Source: Bacteroidales bacterium M8 (GTDB taxonomy: Bacteria; Bacteroidota; Bacteroidia; Bacteroidales; Muribaculaceae). Taken from it: DNA of 64,000 nt. The DNA is taken from assembly GCA_001689495.1 (NCBI GenBank), contig LUJS01000035.1:62001-126000 (forward strand), read 5' to 3'. Below, one piece after another: positions 63,215-64,000 of this stretch. The translations under genes and the position numbers were made by a program. Each line of letters opens with the position of its first letter. The first letter of the stretch is position 1. Below the pieces are notes generated by a model, which was not told where the DNA came from, ran no database searches, and worked only from the letters and a program-made list of their open reading frames with translations.

Positions 63215-64000
63215 TCAGTCGAGGGTGTGGATGATGAGGCCCGACCTGAGTTTGGGCTCGAACCAAGTGGTTTTCGGGGGCATGATGTTGCCTGTGTCGG
63301 CAATATCCATAAGCTGTTTCATGCTGACGGGATAGAGCGCGAGGGCCATGGCCATCTCGCCCGAATCGACGCGACGCTTGAGTTCGCCGAGTCCCCTGAT
63401 GCCGCCGACAAAGTCGATGCGCTTGTCAGAACGCAGGTCGGTGATGCCGAGAATGTCGCGGAGTATGAGGTCGCTCGAGATAGTCACATCGAGGACACCG
63501 ATGGGATCTGAATCGTCGTATGTGCCGGGCTTGGCCGTCAGCGAGTACCACCGACCGCCCAGATAGAGCGAGAAGTTGTGCAGTGCGTCGGGGCGCCAAG
63601 GCTCGCCGTCGCCCTTGTCTTCGACGGTGAAGTGCTCGCCGAGCCTGTCGAGGAACTGCTCGGGCGTGAGGCCGTTCAGGTCCTTGACAACGCGGTTATA
63701 GTCGATGATGTTGAGGTGCGAGGCGGGGAACGCCACGGCGAGGAAATAGTTGTACTCCTCGTCGCCCCTGTGGTTGGGATTGGCAAGCGCCTTCTCGTGT
63801 CCTACCAGAGCGGCGGCTGCCGAGCGGTGATGTCCGTCTGCGATATAGAGCGAGGGGATGTTGGCGAACTCCTCGGTCACGGCGGCTATGGTGTCGGCAT
63901 CCTTGATGACCCAGAAGTGGTGACCGAAACCGTCTGATGACGTAAAGTCATATTCAGGCTCGCCGGCGGTGACGGTGTCGATGATCTGCTGCAGGCGCTC
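63215..64000 (-). CDS. DUF1015-family protein (5' end beyond window)
   Basis: C-terminal 261 residues of a protein that usually has about 410. Family stretches: I-A-D-G-H-H-R-S-A-A-A, the E-E-Y-N-Y-F-L-A-V strand, Y-N-R-V-V-K-D-L-N-G and the final I-M-P-P-K-T-T-W-F-E-P-K-L-R-S-G. The frame stays open to the right edge, so the start lies outside. DUF1015 members are sometimes annotated as SpoIIAA-like or as kinases near serA/serC; function unproven. Confidence 0.85.
   Translation of the reverse strand, partial: ERLQQIIDTVTAGEPEYDFTSSDGFGHHFWVIKDADTIAAVTEEFANIPSLYIADGHHRSAAAALVGHEKALANPNHRGDEEYNYFLAVAFPASHLNIIDYNRVVKDLNGLTPEQFLDRLGEHFTVEDKGDGEPWRPDALHNFSLYLGGRWYSLTAKPGTYDDSDPIGVLDVTISSDLILRDILGITDLRSDKRIDFVGGIRGLGELKRRVDSGEMAMALALYPVSMKQLMDIADTGNIMPPKTTWFEPKLRSGLIIHTLD

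Overview
This window looks like chromosome of an anaerobic gut member of the Bacteroidota, order Bacteroidales, and most like a Muribaculaceae-type genome (family-level placement is inference). The signs are the many promoters of the Bacteroidetes form (TTTG, about 20 nt, TAnnTTTG), the frdCAB-type fumarate reductase/succinate dehydrogenase, the anaerobic ribonucleotide reductase, class I fumarase, Bacteroidetes-style lipoproteins and a C-terminal T9SS-like sorting domain. Coding density is high, third positions are rich in G/C, and no rRNA, tRNA, CRISPR array or insertion sequence was recognised.

Layout. 1-3.0 kb (minus): an AT-richer surface-polysaccharide block (sugar aminotransferase cut by the window edge, Wzx-type flippase, hexapeptide acyltransferase) read from a consensus promoter through a long leader with small ORFs. 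3.1-6.6 kb: gmd (GDP-mannose 4,6-dehydratase), a secreted repeat protein and a small membrane protein. 6.7-11.8 kb (minus): a complete L-rhamnose operon in the order rhaM-rhaB-rhaA-rhaT-rhaD, with hairpins between several genes. 11.9-16.5 kb: a PlsC-type acyltransferase and frdC-frdA-frdB. 16.6-23.3 kb: dus, a helicase-nuclease fusion, mutS2 and a decayed MATE transporter. 23.3-28.3 kb: fumarase, an orphan histidine kinase, prmC, recX, comF. 28.3-32.2 kb (minus): nrdD-nrdG, and separately Dabb and HAD genes behind alaS. 32.2-41.3 kb (minus): alaS, then valS-cvpA-sufB-methyltransferase-MBL hydrolase. 41.5-47.2 kb: GH28 pectinase, YhcH-family protein, an extremely acidic protein, typA and fba. 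47.4-58.1 kb (plus): one long same-strand block with a Wzi-like outer-membrane protein, a lipoprotein, legB, an ATP-grasp enzyme, legI/neuB, rpoN, a PAP2-like protein, purE, ispG, ribD and a GNAT acetyltransferase. 58.2-64 kb: a PepSY-like lipoprotein, cysK, an SGNH hydrolase, ilvE, an HD-domain protein, a tiny lipoprotein, about 0.7 kb without a convincing gene, and a DUF1015 gene cut by the window edge.

The genes suggest a saccharolytic anaerobe. GH28 and the rha operon fit use of pectin/rhamnogalacturonan sugars, FrdCAB and fumarase give the fumarate-to-succinate branch, and gmd, Wzx, the Wzi-like protein and the legionaminate-type genes build the cell surface. The least explained items are the leader and tandem duplication of the polysaccharide operon, the ATP-grasp gene between legB and legI with rpoN overlapping directly behind, the 915-residue helicase-nuclease, the Lys/Arg-free acidic protein, the Cys-rich tail on FrdC, and an orphan promoter followed by possible non-coding RNA near 62.9 kb.
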